From assembly GCA_024643945.1 (NCBI GenBank), contig JAHELX010000022.1, positions 8,282 through 23,164 on the forward strand: 14,883 bases of DNA. The letters run 5' to 3'. Below are positions 1-7,469 of the stretch, piece after piece. The stretch's first letter is position 1. Every line of letters begins with the position of its first letter. The position numbers and the translations under genes were made by a program. Under the pieces are notes generated by a model. It did no database searches, had not been told where the DNA came from, and was given only the letters and a program-made list of their open reading frames with translations. This DNA comes from Anaerolineales bacterium. Its GTDB lineage: Bacteria > Chloroflexota > Anaerolineae > 4572-78 > NAK82.

Positions 1-1612
1 CTTTGACTTGATCCACAAAGTACTGGGGCCGCAGTCGTTCGCCGGTGGCGAACTCCAATGCCTCTTGCCAGTGCCGTAAAGCTCCGGGCCGAAAGACCTT
101 TTGGGTGAGGTAATGTCCCACGGCCGGGTCCGTGACACATCGGTGGCCTACATCCCCGTTTCCGCCCAAGACATGGGCATCAATGTAGTGACGTAGTTGC
201 GAGGCGATGAGTTCTCCCATCAGGTAGTTGTGGTAATAGACGGGGACAGTGCCCAGGTGAATCTTGGCGGCCCAGTCGGGCGCGTCGCGCCTTTCGGGGC
301 GCGGTACCATCTGCAGACGCTCTTCCAGGTCCCACCAAAGGCTGTTTAAGTCTTGATGCGGATCTTCGTAAAGGGCGCGTTCAAAATGACTCATCACGGG
401 AACCCAGCGCGCTATAATAAGCAGCTTGCCACGCAATTGCCGCCACAGCTTGTTGGCCAGGGAATGAGCTTCTGCTTCGGAGGCCCCGGCATAGGTCACC
501 AGCCAGTTCCCGTCGGCTTCCAAACGGCCCATCAGCATAGCGATGGCTTCGGTGGAGAGGATGTGCGCGGGCTCGCGCAGGATATAGGGCAGGTCCGGAT
601 CCAGGTATTTCTCGTAGACAGCGTGGCCACACTCGTGGAGCATGGTGCTCATCCATTTGTCGTTGGGCTTGATGTTGGCCAGGATGCGAATGTCACCCAT
701 CCGGTCCACGTGGATACAGTAAGCGTGTTGTTGCTTACCTTCTCGTTCGTACAGATCACTGCGCGCCAGCACATCGTCCACGTCCATGCCAATAGCGTGA
801 TAGAAGCGACGGGTTAGAGTTTCGATGTCCTGGTGTGCAAAAGTGTTGGTCAGGAACTTGCGCACTGTGGAATCGTCAATCGGCGCCTCCTGGAAGAAGG
901 GGTCGCCATAATGCCAGGGGCGCAGATCATCCGCGGGGATGCCAAAACGATCGGCGAGTTGTGCATCCAGGTCGGCTTTGTAATCGCAGTAGACAGGACT
1001 CGCCAGCCGATCCAACTCGTCGAAGACGGCGAAGAGTTCGTCTTGATCCAGCTCTTGCAAGGTGAGCCCCATGTAGTAATAATTCTCAAAGCCGATGCTG
1101 TGAGCGATGTCGTTGCGCAATTCTACAAGTTCGATGAGTTGATCAGCCACGTGGGGCCCGATTTGCTTGCTGGCTTCCCACGCCTGATGGCGCAAGCCCA
1201 GGTCATCTGACTCGCGCAGAATCTCGTTCAGTTCGTTTTCGGTAACTTTCTTTCCCTGAAGCTCAGCTCGAAAGGTGTTGAAGGTGCTCGCAATGGCGAC
1301 TTCGCGTCGGGTGAGTTCCTCGATGGTTTCGTCGTCCATCTGGTTGCCGATGAAGGCATTGCGCAGCAATATCACCTGGCGCGCCAGCACCGGGTCGTCC
1401 AGGCGCCGGCCATCTGTCAGCGCCTTGAATCGCTCAAAGCGGGCTCGGTCGGCGTATACTTTGCGCAACGCTACCTGAAGGCGGGTAACTTCCTCTTCGT
1501 ACTCTTTTTTTCCGGTCGTTGTGAAATTCCAATACGCCAGGTTGGCTGCCTTCTCCATCGACTCAACCATGGCGACGTGTTCGCGGATGAACTCAGTTAA
1601 CTCTTCAGACAT
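1..1612 (-). CDS. M2/M3-type zinc metallopeptidase (gluzincin), C-terminus cut by window edge
   Basis: The frame is open from ATG at 1612 to the window edge, giving 537 codons without a stop. It carries the zinc motif HECGH at residues 326-330 (positions 637-623). A glutamate at residue 355 in the segment STEAIAMLMGR lies 25 residues after the second histidine, which is the spacing of the third zinc ligand in oligopeptidases of family M3 and in ACE-like family M2. The preceding stretch DKWMSTML fits the helix that leads into the active site. No signal peptide is visible: the protein begins MSEELTEFIREHVAM, so a cytoplasmic peptidase cleaving short peptides is likely. The start is supported by AAGGAGA about 8 bases upstream. 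The gene follows the 121-aa hypothetical gene with a 36-base gap and is probably cotranscribed with it. I cannot separate M2 from M3 by eye, and the end of the protein is not in the window. Confidence 0.85.
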   Translation of the reverse strand, partial: MSEELTEFIREHVAMVESMEKAANLAYWNFTTTGKKEYEEEVTRLQVALRKVYADRARFERFKALTDGRRLDDPVLARQVILLRNAFIGNQMDDETIEELTRREVAIASTFNTFRAELQGKKVTENELNEILRESDDLGLRHQAWEASKQIGPHVADQLIELVELRNDIAHSIGFENYYYMGLTLQELDQDELFAVFDELDRLASPVYCDYKADLDAQLADRFGIPADDLRPWHYGDPFFQEAPIDDSTVRKFLTNTFAHQDIETLTRRFYHAIGMDVDDVLARSDLYEREGKQQHAYCIHVDRMGDIRILANIKPNDKWMSTMLHECGHAVYEKYLDPDLPYILREPAHILSTEAIAMLMGRLEADGNWLVTYAGASEAEAHSLANKLWRQLRGKLLIIARWVPVMSHFERALYEDPHQDLNSLWWDLEERLQMVPRPERRDAPDWAAKIHLGTVPVYYHNYLMGELIASQLRHYIDAHVLGGNGDVGHRCVTDPAVGHYLTQKVFRPGALRHWQEALEFATGERLRPQYFVDQVK

Positions 1613-1648
1613 AGGATTCTTCTCCTTATCAGGTGAAGCTGGCCAGGG

Positions 1649-2014
1649 CTAAAACTCCAGATCGTTTTCCTCCATCTCTTCAACATCCTCCATTTTAACC
1701 CACAAAATCAATTTCTGGCCTTCAGGGACCCGCTCCCAACGGGCGGCAACAATCTCCACTTCGGCCCGCCCGCCATCCAGTTGTGGGAAGTCCAGGCGTG
1801 CAAACCTGCCCTCTTGCCACGCCTGGCGGCAGCGTTGGACCAGTGCCTCACCATTAAGCGTGCGTGTTTCACACATGGCAACTACGGCCTGGGAGCGTCC
1901 CTCGGCCAGGGAAGCGGTCCAATACGTATCAACTTCTGTAAATTCCGGGGGGGGACCTTCTACGATCGTGATATAGGCTGCATCATCTCTTTTAGAATGT
2001 TTTCCAGACCCCAT
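1649..2014 (-). CDS. Conserved-looking hypothetical protein, 121 aa
   Basis: I do not recognise this protein. It starts MGSGKHSKRDDAAY and ends in a very acidic tail (EDVEEMEENDLEF). In between is a mixed pattern compatible with a small alpha/beta domain: strand-like YITIVEG, a helix around LVQRCRQAWQEG, then strands AEVEIVAARW and LILWVKME. No membrane segment or signal peptide is seen. A good ribosome binding site (TAGGTGA, about 8 bases upstream) supports ATG at 2014. It lies 21 bases after the epimerase stop and 36 bases before the peptidase start on the same strand, so it is probably part of the operon. It is real on grounds of spacing and ribosome binding site, but no function can be assigned. 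Confidence 0.7.
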   Translation of the reverse strand: MGSGKHSKRDDAAYITIVEGPPPEFTEVDTYWTASLAEGRSQAVVAMCETRTLNGEALVQRCRQAWQEGRFARLDFPQLDGGRAEVEIVAARWERVPEGQKLILWVKMEDVEEMEENDLEF

Positions 2015-2035
2015 GGATCTTTCACCTACTGTTGT

Positions 2036-3004
2036 CTATCCAAAATAACCATGCTCATGGAACCAGTCCAGGGCGTCGCGTACCGTGTCTGCGAAGGGCC
2101 GAGAGGTAAGCCCGAGTTCGGCGCGGGCTTTGCTCGCATCCAGAGGCTGAAAATAGCGGATAGCCTGCAGCATATCACCTCCCAGGATGCCCAGCCGACC
2201 AGCCACGATGCCGGCCAATTCGACCAGTCTCGACGGCAGAGGTACCCAGGGCGGCCGGCGACCTGCCTGGCGCGCCGTAATGGTCAACATGTGGCGAATA
2301 CTCATGTTTTCGCCGCCTATGATGTATCGCTCGCCCGGCTGTCCTCTCTCGATGGTGGACAGGTGCGCTGCTGCTACGTCCCGCACATCCACAACGTTGA
2401 TCTGGCCATCTGGGTAGAAGGGCACTCGTCCCTTCGCTACGTCGAGGAGCAGCCGGTCGGTGGTAGGTTTCACATCGCCCGGCCCGAAGACGGCGGCAGG
2501 ACACAGCGCCACCACCGGCAGCCCGGATCCTAGGGCCATCTGCTCCATCACAATCTTAATGTCAAAGTATAGGGCTGGTGTGCTCCCCAATTGATACACA
2601 TCACTCTCATTTGCCAGGCGACCCGGCTCTGAAGGAGGGCCAATGGTGCTGAGCGAACTGGTGTAGACCAGCAGGTCGGGTTTGGCCTGACGAAAAGCCA
2701 GCAACACTTGCTCCATCTGCGTTTGAGCCCGACGAATCTGTCGGGCCGAGTCATGGCTGCTGGTGGGATAATAGCCGGCTGCGTGGAAGACCACGTCGCA
2801 GCCAAGCATCGCCTCGGCAATAGTGCTGGCGTCAATCAGGTTGGCTTGGCGCCACTCTATTTCGGCCCGGGCGGCCAGATCGCCGATGGCGCCAGCCCGG
2901 CGATCGTCCCGACGCATAGCACGCACCTGCCAGCCCCGCTCTACCGCCGCCCGCGCAATTGCCCCTCCAATGAAGCCAGTAGCGCCGATGACCAGTATTT
3001 TCAT
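2036..3004 (-). CDS. NAD(P)-dependent epimerase/dehydratase (extended SDR family)
   Basis: This is a 322-aa protein of the extended short-chain dehydrogenase family, whose members oxidise, epimerise or reduce sugar nucleotides, flavonoid-like ketones or sterol-type substrates. The Rossmann motif GATGFIGG is at residues 7-14. An acidic position after strand 3 (ANLIDA, about 54-59), the HAAGYY loop (74-79) and the active-site TSS (115-117) follow. The catalytic YFDIK (Tyr146, Lys150) matches YxxxK, and the downstream PAAVFGPGD segment (169-177) is typical of the family. Overall it resembles dihydroflavonol-4-reductase/HpnA-like members, but the substrate cannot be read from sequence. Its ATG overlaps the stop of the NACHT gene by 4 bases (3001-3004), so the two are translationally coupled. 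That may be only operon economy and not a functional link. Confidence 0.9.
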   Translation of the reverse strand: MKILVIGATGFIGGAIARAAVERGWQVRAMRRDDRRAGAIGDLAARAEIEWRQANLIDASTIAEAMLGCDVVFHAAGYYPTSSHDSARQIRRAQTQMEQVLLAFRQAKPDLLVYTSSLSTIGPPSEPGRLANESDVYQLGSTPALYFDIKIVMEQMALGSGLPVVALCPAAVFGPGDVKPTTDRLLLDVAKGRVPFYPDGQINVVDVRDVAAAHLSTIERGQPGERYIIGGENMSIRHMLTITARQAGRRPPWVPLPSRLVELAGIVAGRLGILGGDMLQAIRYFQPLDASKARAELGLTSRPFADTVRDALDWFHEHGYFG

Positions 3005-6000
3005 TCTCGCCCGTCATCTGCCGCCAACTTCTCCACCAGTGCCCATAACGCGGCGAAGAAGGCGTCATACGCTGGACCTTGAGTCCATTCAAGGTCTTTC
3101 GTCTTCCAATTTGGGTAAAGAATCACTTCCTGGCTACGCTTCAGTCTGAGCAGACGCCACAGCGACCTCAGGACCGCAGGCTCCGTCTGACCTAACCGGG
3201 CCAGCGCCCAAGCGGCGGCGGCACGGACCCGGTTTGACTTGTCGCGCAGCGCACTCAACAAGGTGGCTGCCACTTCATCCGACATCCAGCCTAGTCGGCC
3301 CAACGCCTCGGCCGCGCACGCCCGCACGTACGCATCTTCATCCGACAGGACAGTCAGCAGAGCTTGAGCCACGACTTTGTCTGCCTGGCCTAATACCCCT
3401 AGCACCTCAGCTGCGTCTCCCCGCACGCCCGTGTCCTCATCGTGTAAGGCAACTAGCAGCCCTCGCACAGCGGGCTCGTCGGCTCGGGGCAGCCGTCCTA
3501 ATCCCTGGACTGCCATTCGCCGTACATACGCCGCCTTGTGGTGCAAGGCCATCAACAACTTTTGCACTACTGTCTCGTCGGTCTGATCTAGCTGGCCCAT
3601 CAAAGGTTTTATAACCAGTCGGCCCTCAGTAGTAGCCATGCCAGATGTCACCCATGAGTTCTCGTCGTCGACTTGGAGCGCTGTCTGCAGTTGTTGGATT
3701 ACAACCTCGTCTGTCCAGCCCAACAGCCACACCGCCCAGGCTATGCGTGCTCGTGCGTGTGTGTCTTCATCTTCGCCGCTCAGGGCAGGCAGCAGGGACC
3801 AGGCCGCTCGAGTACCAGCTTCGCTCTGACCCAGGATGGCCAACAAATCGCTTATCTCTTCTCGCAACTTACGGTAAGGCGTCTCTTGCCACAGAGCCAG
3901 AAGTTGGGCCAGCAGAGACTCGCGCAGGTCACGAGCCAGGGGAACGTTGTCGGCCAGAGACCTGCAAGCCAGAAACAGATCCCGGTGCAGAATCTCCTCG
4001 TAAGGACTGTTTGCCTGACGGATGGCCCGGACGAAATCAGTAGCCCAGCCTTCGGAGAAGCTCCCCAGCAGCCCGGCTGTTAACAGGATCACTTCGCGCC
4101 AGCGCGGGTCGTGCAGGTGGGGCTGGACCAGGGCAAAAGGATCGCGTTGCGCGGCCACATGACGCGCTGCCAGATATTCCTGGAAAGTGAGGTGCATAAA
4201 GCCGAACTGGTCTAAGCCGCGCTCGACCAGTAGCCCGCTCTGTTCTCGGATCAACTCCAAGAAGTCGTGCGCCAGAGCCAACGGGGTATCACGATATGAC
4301 CCTACTTCAGATGCATGGTGGTACACCCCTACATCCTCTTCGCGGAACCAGCCGGCAATACGCGCTTCCAGTGCCTGGCGTGTGGCTAGCCCCCCTGGCT
4401 GTGTGGCGTGCATCCAGAAGGCAACGGGGGCCAGGATGCGGCCCACCAGGTGGGCGTCGAGCTGACGCTCACCCAAGTAGAGGTTAATGGGGCGGCCTGA
4501 TAGACTGCGGGCTAGATTCCATGTCTCCGCCAGGGCCTCGACGCACAGCCGGTAGAGGTCTACACGGCGGTGAGGCAGACGGGTACCTTGACGGTAAATC
4601 AAGGCTAACAGAGTCAACAACAACGGGTTGGCGGCCAGTTTCTGAATCGCCGGGTGGCTCTTGATAGCCCCCACCAGGTTTTCGGCTTGGACAGCAGCGC
4701 GTGCCTCCGCCTCGGGAGGAGGCGGGCTGGTATAGCCGGCCGCCTCAAAGGCGCGACTCCACTGGTGAGCAAAGCCCAGGATCTCGTCCAGGCCAAAGGG
4801 CTGGATGACGAACGGGGTAAAATCGGCAAGTAGCGGGGCACTGCTGTAGCCGGCAATGCGACTGGTGACCAGGAAGCGGTTGTCCCCGTAGGCACGGGCC
4901 AGCCGGTCCACTTCCAGTGCTACGTTGGTACGCTCGTCGAGGCTCAACACTTCGTCCAGGCCATCCAGTAACACAATACAGTGCCCGCTGACCAGCCGCG
5001 CCTGGATCATTTGTTCCACACCCCCCAGCCCCAGTTCGGCGAAGTAGCACGAGAGGTAGTCAAGGATCGGCAAGGGTTCTCTGGCTGCCCTCCGCGCCGA
5101 CGCGTAGCCAGCAACAGATAGCAAAATTGGGAAATGTACCGGGCCCAGTTCAGTCGTTTCCTCTCGGTTGCGACAGGCATAAGCGAATTTGAGCGCAATG
5201 TACTTTAAAAGGGTGGTCTTGCCTGAACCGGGATCACCCAATACTACCACGCGGCGATGTTTCCGCAGCGCGTCGGCCAGGTCTACACGAGTCGAGGGCC
5301 GGGAATAAGGAGTCGGGGGTTGGGAATAAAGAGACTCGGCTTCGTGAGGCAGCTTTTCCGTACCCTCAACCTCGTATTGCTTGCTTCCTACTCCATACTC
5401 CACGCCCGCCAGAGGAACATAAACCTCCTCCAACGGCAGACGCACCACGTTGCGTACCTGCAACAGGCCTCGAAAGTCCAGCCAGCGGAAGGAGGCAATC
5501 AGATAATCCAGATAGCGAATGTGTGGCTCGTCCATCCCATTGGAAGCACTCAAACGGAGAGTCGCCACCAACTCTTGACGCTGCACAGGGTCGGTTGGCA
5601 GATCGAACTGAAAGACGCCACTCCGCCACGAGAAAAAGTCGGGAGCACGCGAGGTGAGGTCAGTCAGGCTGGCTGGGCGTACCCAGAGCACTACCGAATA
5701 GCCAGCCTGGGCCAGCCGTTCACGTCCCAGGTTGAGAGCCAGGATGGCATCAGATCGGTCGTCCGGTGAAAGATCATCCAGCCCGGAGACGAAAAGAGCC
5801 TCTTGCCCAGGGGGATGAGGCAACGTCCGTAAGTGACGACTCAAACTGAGTTGGCTGTCATCCCCAAAGCGAAAGCGTCGCACATTCACCCGGCCACGCA
5901 ACCGGTGAGCCAATTCGTCGGCCAGTACCGTCTCGGCGTCGGCGTCGGGCGTAGTAACAATAAGCAGCGTCCCTCGATCAGAGAGACCCAGGTGCTTGAT

Positions 6001-6075
6001 TATGCGCTCCAGGCCCGTTCGTAGAGCGAGCAAAGGATGGGTTTCTGTAGTAACTTCAGTCGCCGTGGTCACCAT
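3001..6075 (-). CDS. NACHT-type STAND ATPase with degenerate N-terminal NTPase-like region and C-terminal HEAT repeats
   Basis: This is a 1024-aa protein. Residues 34-160 look like a degenerate P-loop fold: strand TLLIVTT without a GK[ST] loop, a Walker-B-like EALFVSGLDDL (92-102), and VVLWVRP followed by APDFFSWRSGVF. A low-complexity linker spans 221-265. The NACHT domain has Walker A GDPGSGKTT (280-288), Walker B IVLLDGLDEV (367-376), the sensor FLVTSR (401-406) and the hallmark FMHLTFQEYLAARH (626-639). Four HEAT/PBS-lyase-type repeats of about 31-34 residues occupy roughly 833-965, each with an AYVRRMAV- or DTGVRGDA-like core. NACHT-HEAT proteins are typically ligand-gated oligomerising switches, and many act in defence or cell-death signalling. 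That role is inferred here. I chose ATG 6075, which overlaps the upstream stop (ATGGTGA). A TTG at 6099 also exists, and neither has a clear ribosome binding site. No obvious catalytic effector domain is visible. Confidence 0.9.
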   Translation of the reverse strand: MVTTATEVTTETHPLLALRTGLERIIKHLGLSDRGTLLIVTTPDADAETVLADELAHRLRGRVNVRRFRFGDDSQLSLSRHLRTLPHPPGQEALFVSGLDDLSPDDRSDAILALNLGRERLAQAGYSVVLWVRPASLTDLTSRAPDFFSWRSGVFQFDLPTDPVQRQELVATLRLSASNGMDEPHIRYLDYLIASFRWLDFRGLLQVRNVVRLPLEEVYVPLAGVEYGVGSKQYEVEGTEKLPHEAESLYSQPPTPYSRPSTRVDLADALRKHRRVVVLGDPGSGKTTLLKYIALKFAYACRNREETTELGPVHFPILLSVAGYASARRAAREPLPILDYLSCYFAELGLGGVEQMIQARLVSGHCIVLLDGLDEVLSLDERTNVALEVDRLARAYGDNRFLVTSRIAGYSSAPLLADFTPFVIQPFGLDEILGFAHQWSRAFEAAGYTSPPPPEAEARAAVQAENLVGAIKSHPAIQKLAANPLLLTLLALIYRQGTRLPHRRVDLYRLCVEALAETWNLARSLSGRPINLYLGERQLDAHLVGRILAPVAFWMHATQPGGLATRQALEARIAGWFREEDVGVYHHASEVGSYRDTPLALAHDFLELIREQSGLLVERGLDQFGFMHLTFQEYLAARHVAAQRDPFALVQPHLHDPRWREVILLTAGLLGSFSEGWATDFVRAIRQANSPYEEILHRDLFLACRSLADNVPLARDLRESLLAQLLALWQETPYRKLREEISDLLAILGQSEAGTRAAWSLLPALSGEDEDTHARARIAWAVWLLGWTDEVVIQQLQTALQVDDENSWVTSGMATTEGRLVIKPLMGQLDQTDETVVQKLLMALHHKAAYVRRMAVQGLGRLPRADEPAVRGLLVALHDEDTGVRGDAAEVLGVLGQADKVVAQALLTVLSDEDAYVRACAAEALGRLGWMSDEVAATLLSALRDKSNRVRAAAAWALARLGQTEPAVLRSLWRLLRLKRSQEVILYPNWKTKDLEWTQGPAYDAFFAALWALVEKLAADDGRE
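5290..5330. repeat. Imperfect 21-base tandem repeat inside the NACHT gene linker
   Basis: Two copies lie next to each other at 5290-5309 and 5311-5330. They share 16 of 20 bases (AGTCGAGGGCCGGGAATAAG against AGTCGGGGGTTGGGAATAAA). On the coding strand they give YSQPPTPYSRPST. Nearby, at about 5381-5405, is a degenerate run of heptamers (CTTCCTA, CTCCATA, CTCCACG). Both sit in the linker between the N-terminal region and the NACHT domain. They look like intergenic-type short repeats that have been absorbed in frame. Confidence 0.55.
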
Positions 6076-7415
6076 AGCACCGCGTGTACATCGTACCAAT
6101 TTTCGTGATCGGTGTAGTTCAGGATGATGGAACTATACAATAGCCTATCGCAATCCGGGTCGTCTGTCAACTGGTTGGTCTCGGCCACTCTATCCAGGAT
6201 CTGGCGTAGGGTAGGCCGAAGTTGGGCATCGTACAGGCGCCGCAGTTCCCAAAAGGCTTCTTCAGCGGCTGGCTCGTCAATCCACAGTCTGTCAGCTATT
6301 TGGGCGTTGACGGTGGCACTGCGGAAAAGGCGAATGAAATCGCGCACATTGCCACCGCTGCGCTGGATAAGGATCTCCAGGGCAGCCTCGTCCACCACCT
6401 GGTCGCGCGCCAGCCCCAGGAAGGCCAGCCGTTTGTCACAGATGGCTTGCATCGTCTCCCAACCCGCATCGTCACGCCAGTCACGTCCTCTTTGCGCCCG
6501 CGGTTCGTGAAGCTGAACGTTAGGGAAACGGAAGATATTAAACCGTGCCCGAGTGACGCCGAACTCTCTGTCGTAGGCCACAAGCGAAGGGGCGATGTAG
6601 ACCACGCGGCAGCTTGGACTATTGAGAAACGCTTGTTCATCAGCAAACAAGAGTCTGACCAGGTTGGGATCTTGCAGTCGGTCGAGGCCATCCACTAGTA
6701 TCGTCAATGGCTTATTGGCTTTGGCTTCCAAATCGGCGATCAACTGGTTGAGGGCATCAGCCATGACACGAATGGTGGGGGCAACCTCGGTTTTACGGAC
6801 AATCTCGGCGGTCGTGCCGGAGACAAAGGGTAGTCGCCGGGCGACACCGGCTATGCCACGCACCGCAGCGCCGGTCATCGCTGCGCCGGCTGGCCCGGTG
6901 ATAGCCCCGGCCACGCCTGTGGCAGTGAAGCAGATCAACTCTTCGATCTCCTTTGCCAGGTCTACCGGCGACTCTATCTCGGTGTGCTTGGTGACGATGG
7001 CCTCCAACGCCCGACTCATCTCTTCAACAGGCTCGCGGCCAGGTGCTTTGCCGGGTACATTGCCATAGAGAACCTGAGCCACTTTGTAGATGGCCAGTCC
7101 CATCAAGAAGAGAGTCTCAACCGGGTTGACCCGCGAGGCGTCGAGGTTTTGATCCAGGTCAATACGCACCACCATTATCTCCTCGCGACCCAAGTCGGTC
7201 GCCAGCCGCGCCAGCTCGGTACTCTTTCCGCTGGATGGCTGGCCAACCAGCAACATCCGCTGGGGCAGATGGTCGGGTCCCAGTTCGTAACGCAGCCGGG
7301 CCAACGGGCTGTGCGGCCGCTCGACGAACAACTTATCAATTTGCCCAGGCACTAGGGGGGAGAAAGGATCGAATATATTATAAATGCGTGCCCAGGGAAG
7401 GGTCCGGTTGGCCAT
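6069..7415 (-). CDS. P-loop ATPase of STAND/AAA type with Gly/Ala-rich insert
   Basis: This is a 448-aa protein. Walker A is GQPSSGKST (residues 58-66) and Walker B is LTILVDGLDRL (237-247). SGGNVRDFIRLFR (353-365) resembles the sensor-2/lid motif of Orc1/Cdc6-like and STAND ATPases. The C-terminus (NYTDHENWYDVHAVLW) fits a small winged-helix end. Between the Walker motifs is an unusual Gly/Ala-rich hydrophobic stretch (163-194, starting FTATGVAGAITGPAGAAM) that could be a hydrophobic hairpin or membrane-seeking segment. ATG 7415 is preceded by GGAGA at about 7 bases. A longer TTG-start frame reaches 7454 but lacks such a site. The gene follows the 473-aa gene by 54 bases and overlaps the NACHT gene by 7, so these two ATPases are coupled and probably work together. 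The exact family and the ligand are unknown. Confidence 0.85.
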   Translation of the reverse strand: MANRTLPWARIYNIFDPFSPLVPGQIDKLFVERPHSPLARLRYELGPDHLPQRMLLVGQPSSGKSTELARLATDLGREEIMVVRIDLDQNLDASRVNPVETLFLMGLAIYKVAQVLYGNVPGKAPGREPVEEMSRALEAIVTKHTEIESPVDLAKEIEELICFTATGVAGAITGPAGAAMTGAAVRGIAGVARRLPFVSGTTAEIVRKTEVAPTIRVMADALNQLIADLEAKANKPLTILVDGLDRLQDPNLVRLLFADEQAFLNSPSCRVVYIAPSLVAYDREFGVTRARFNIFRFPNVQLHEPRAQRGRDWRDDAGWETMQAICDKRLAFLGLARDQVVDEAALEILIQRSGGNVRDFIRLFRSATVNAQIADRLWIDEPAAEEAFWELRRLYDAQLRPTLRQILDRVAETNQLTDDPDCDRLLYSSIILNYTDHENWYDVHAVLW

Positions 7416-7469
7416 CGGACATCTCCATTGGATCTGGTGCAGCCCTGTTGACAAGGTCTGGTTTAGAGC

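Noticed and set aside
353..1478. Plus-strand open frames over the peptidase gene
   Set aside because: They are antisense to a frame of 537 codons with a clear HExxH active site and lack family features.
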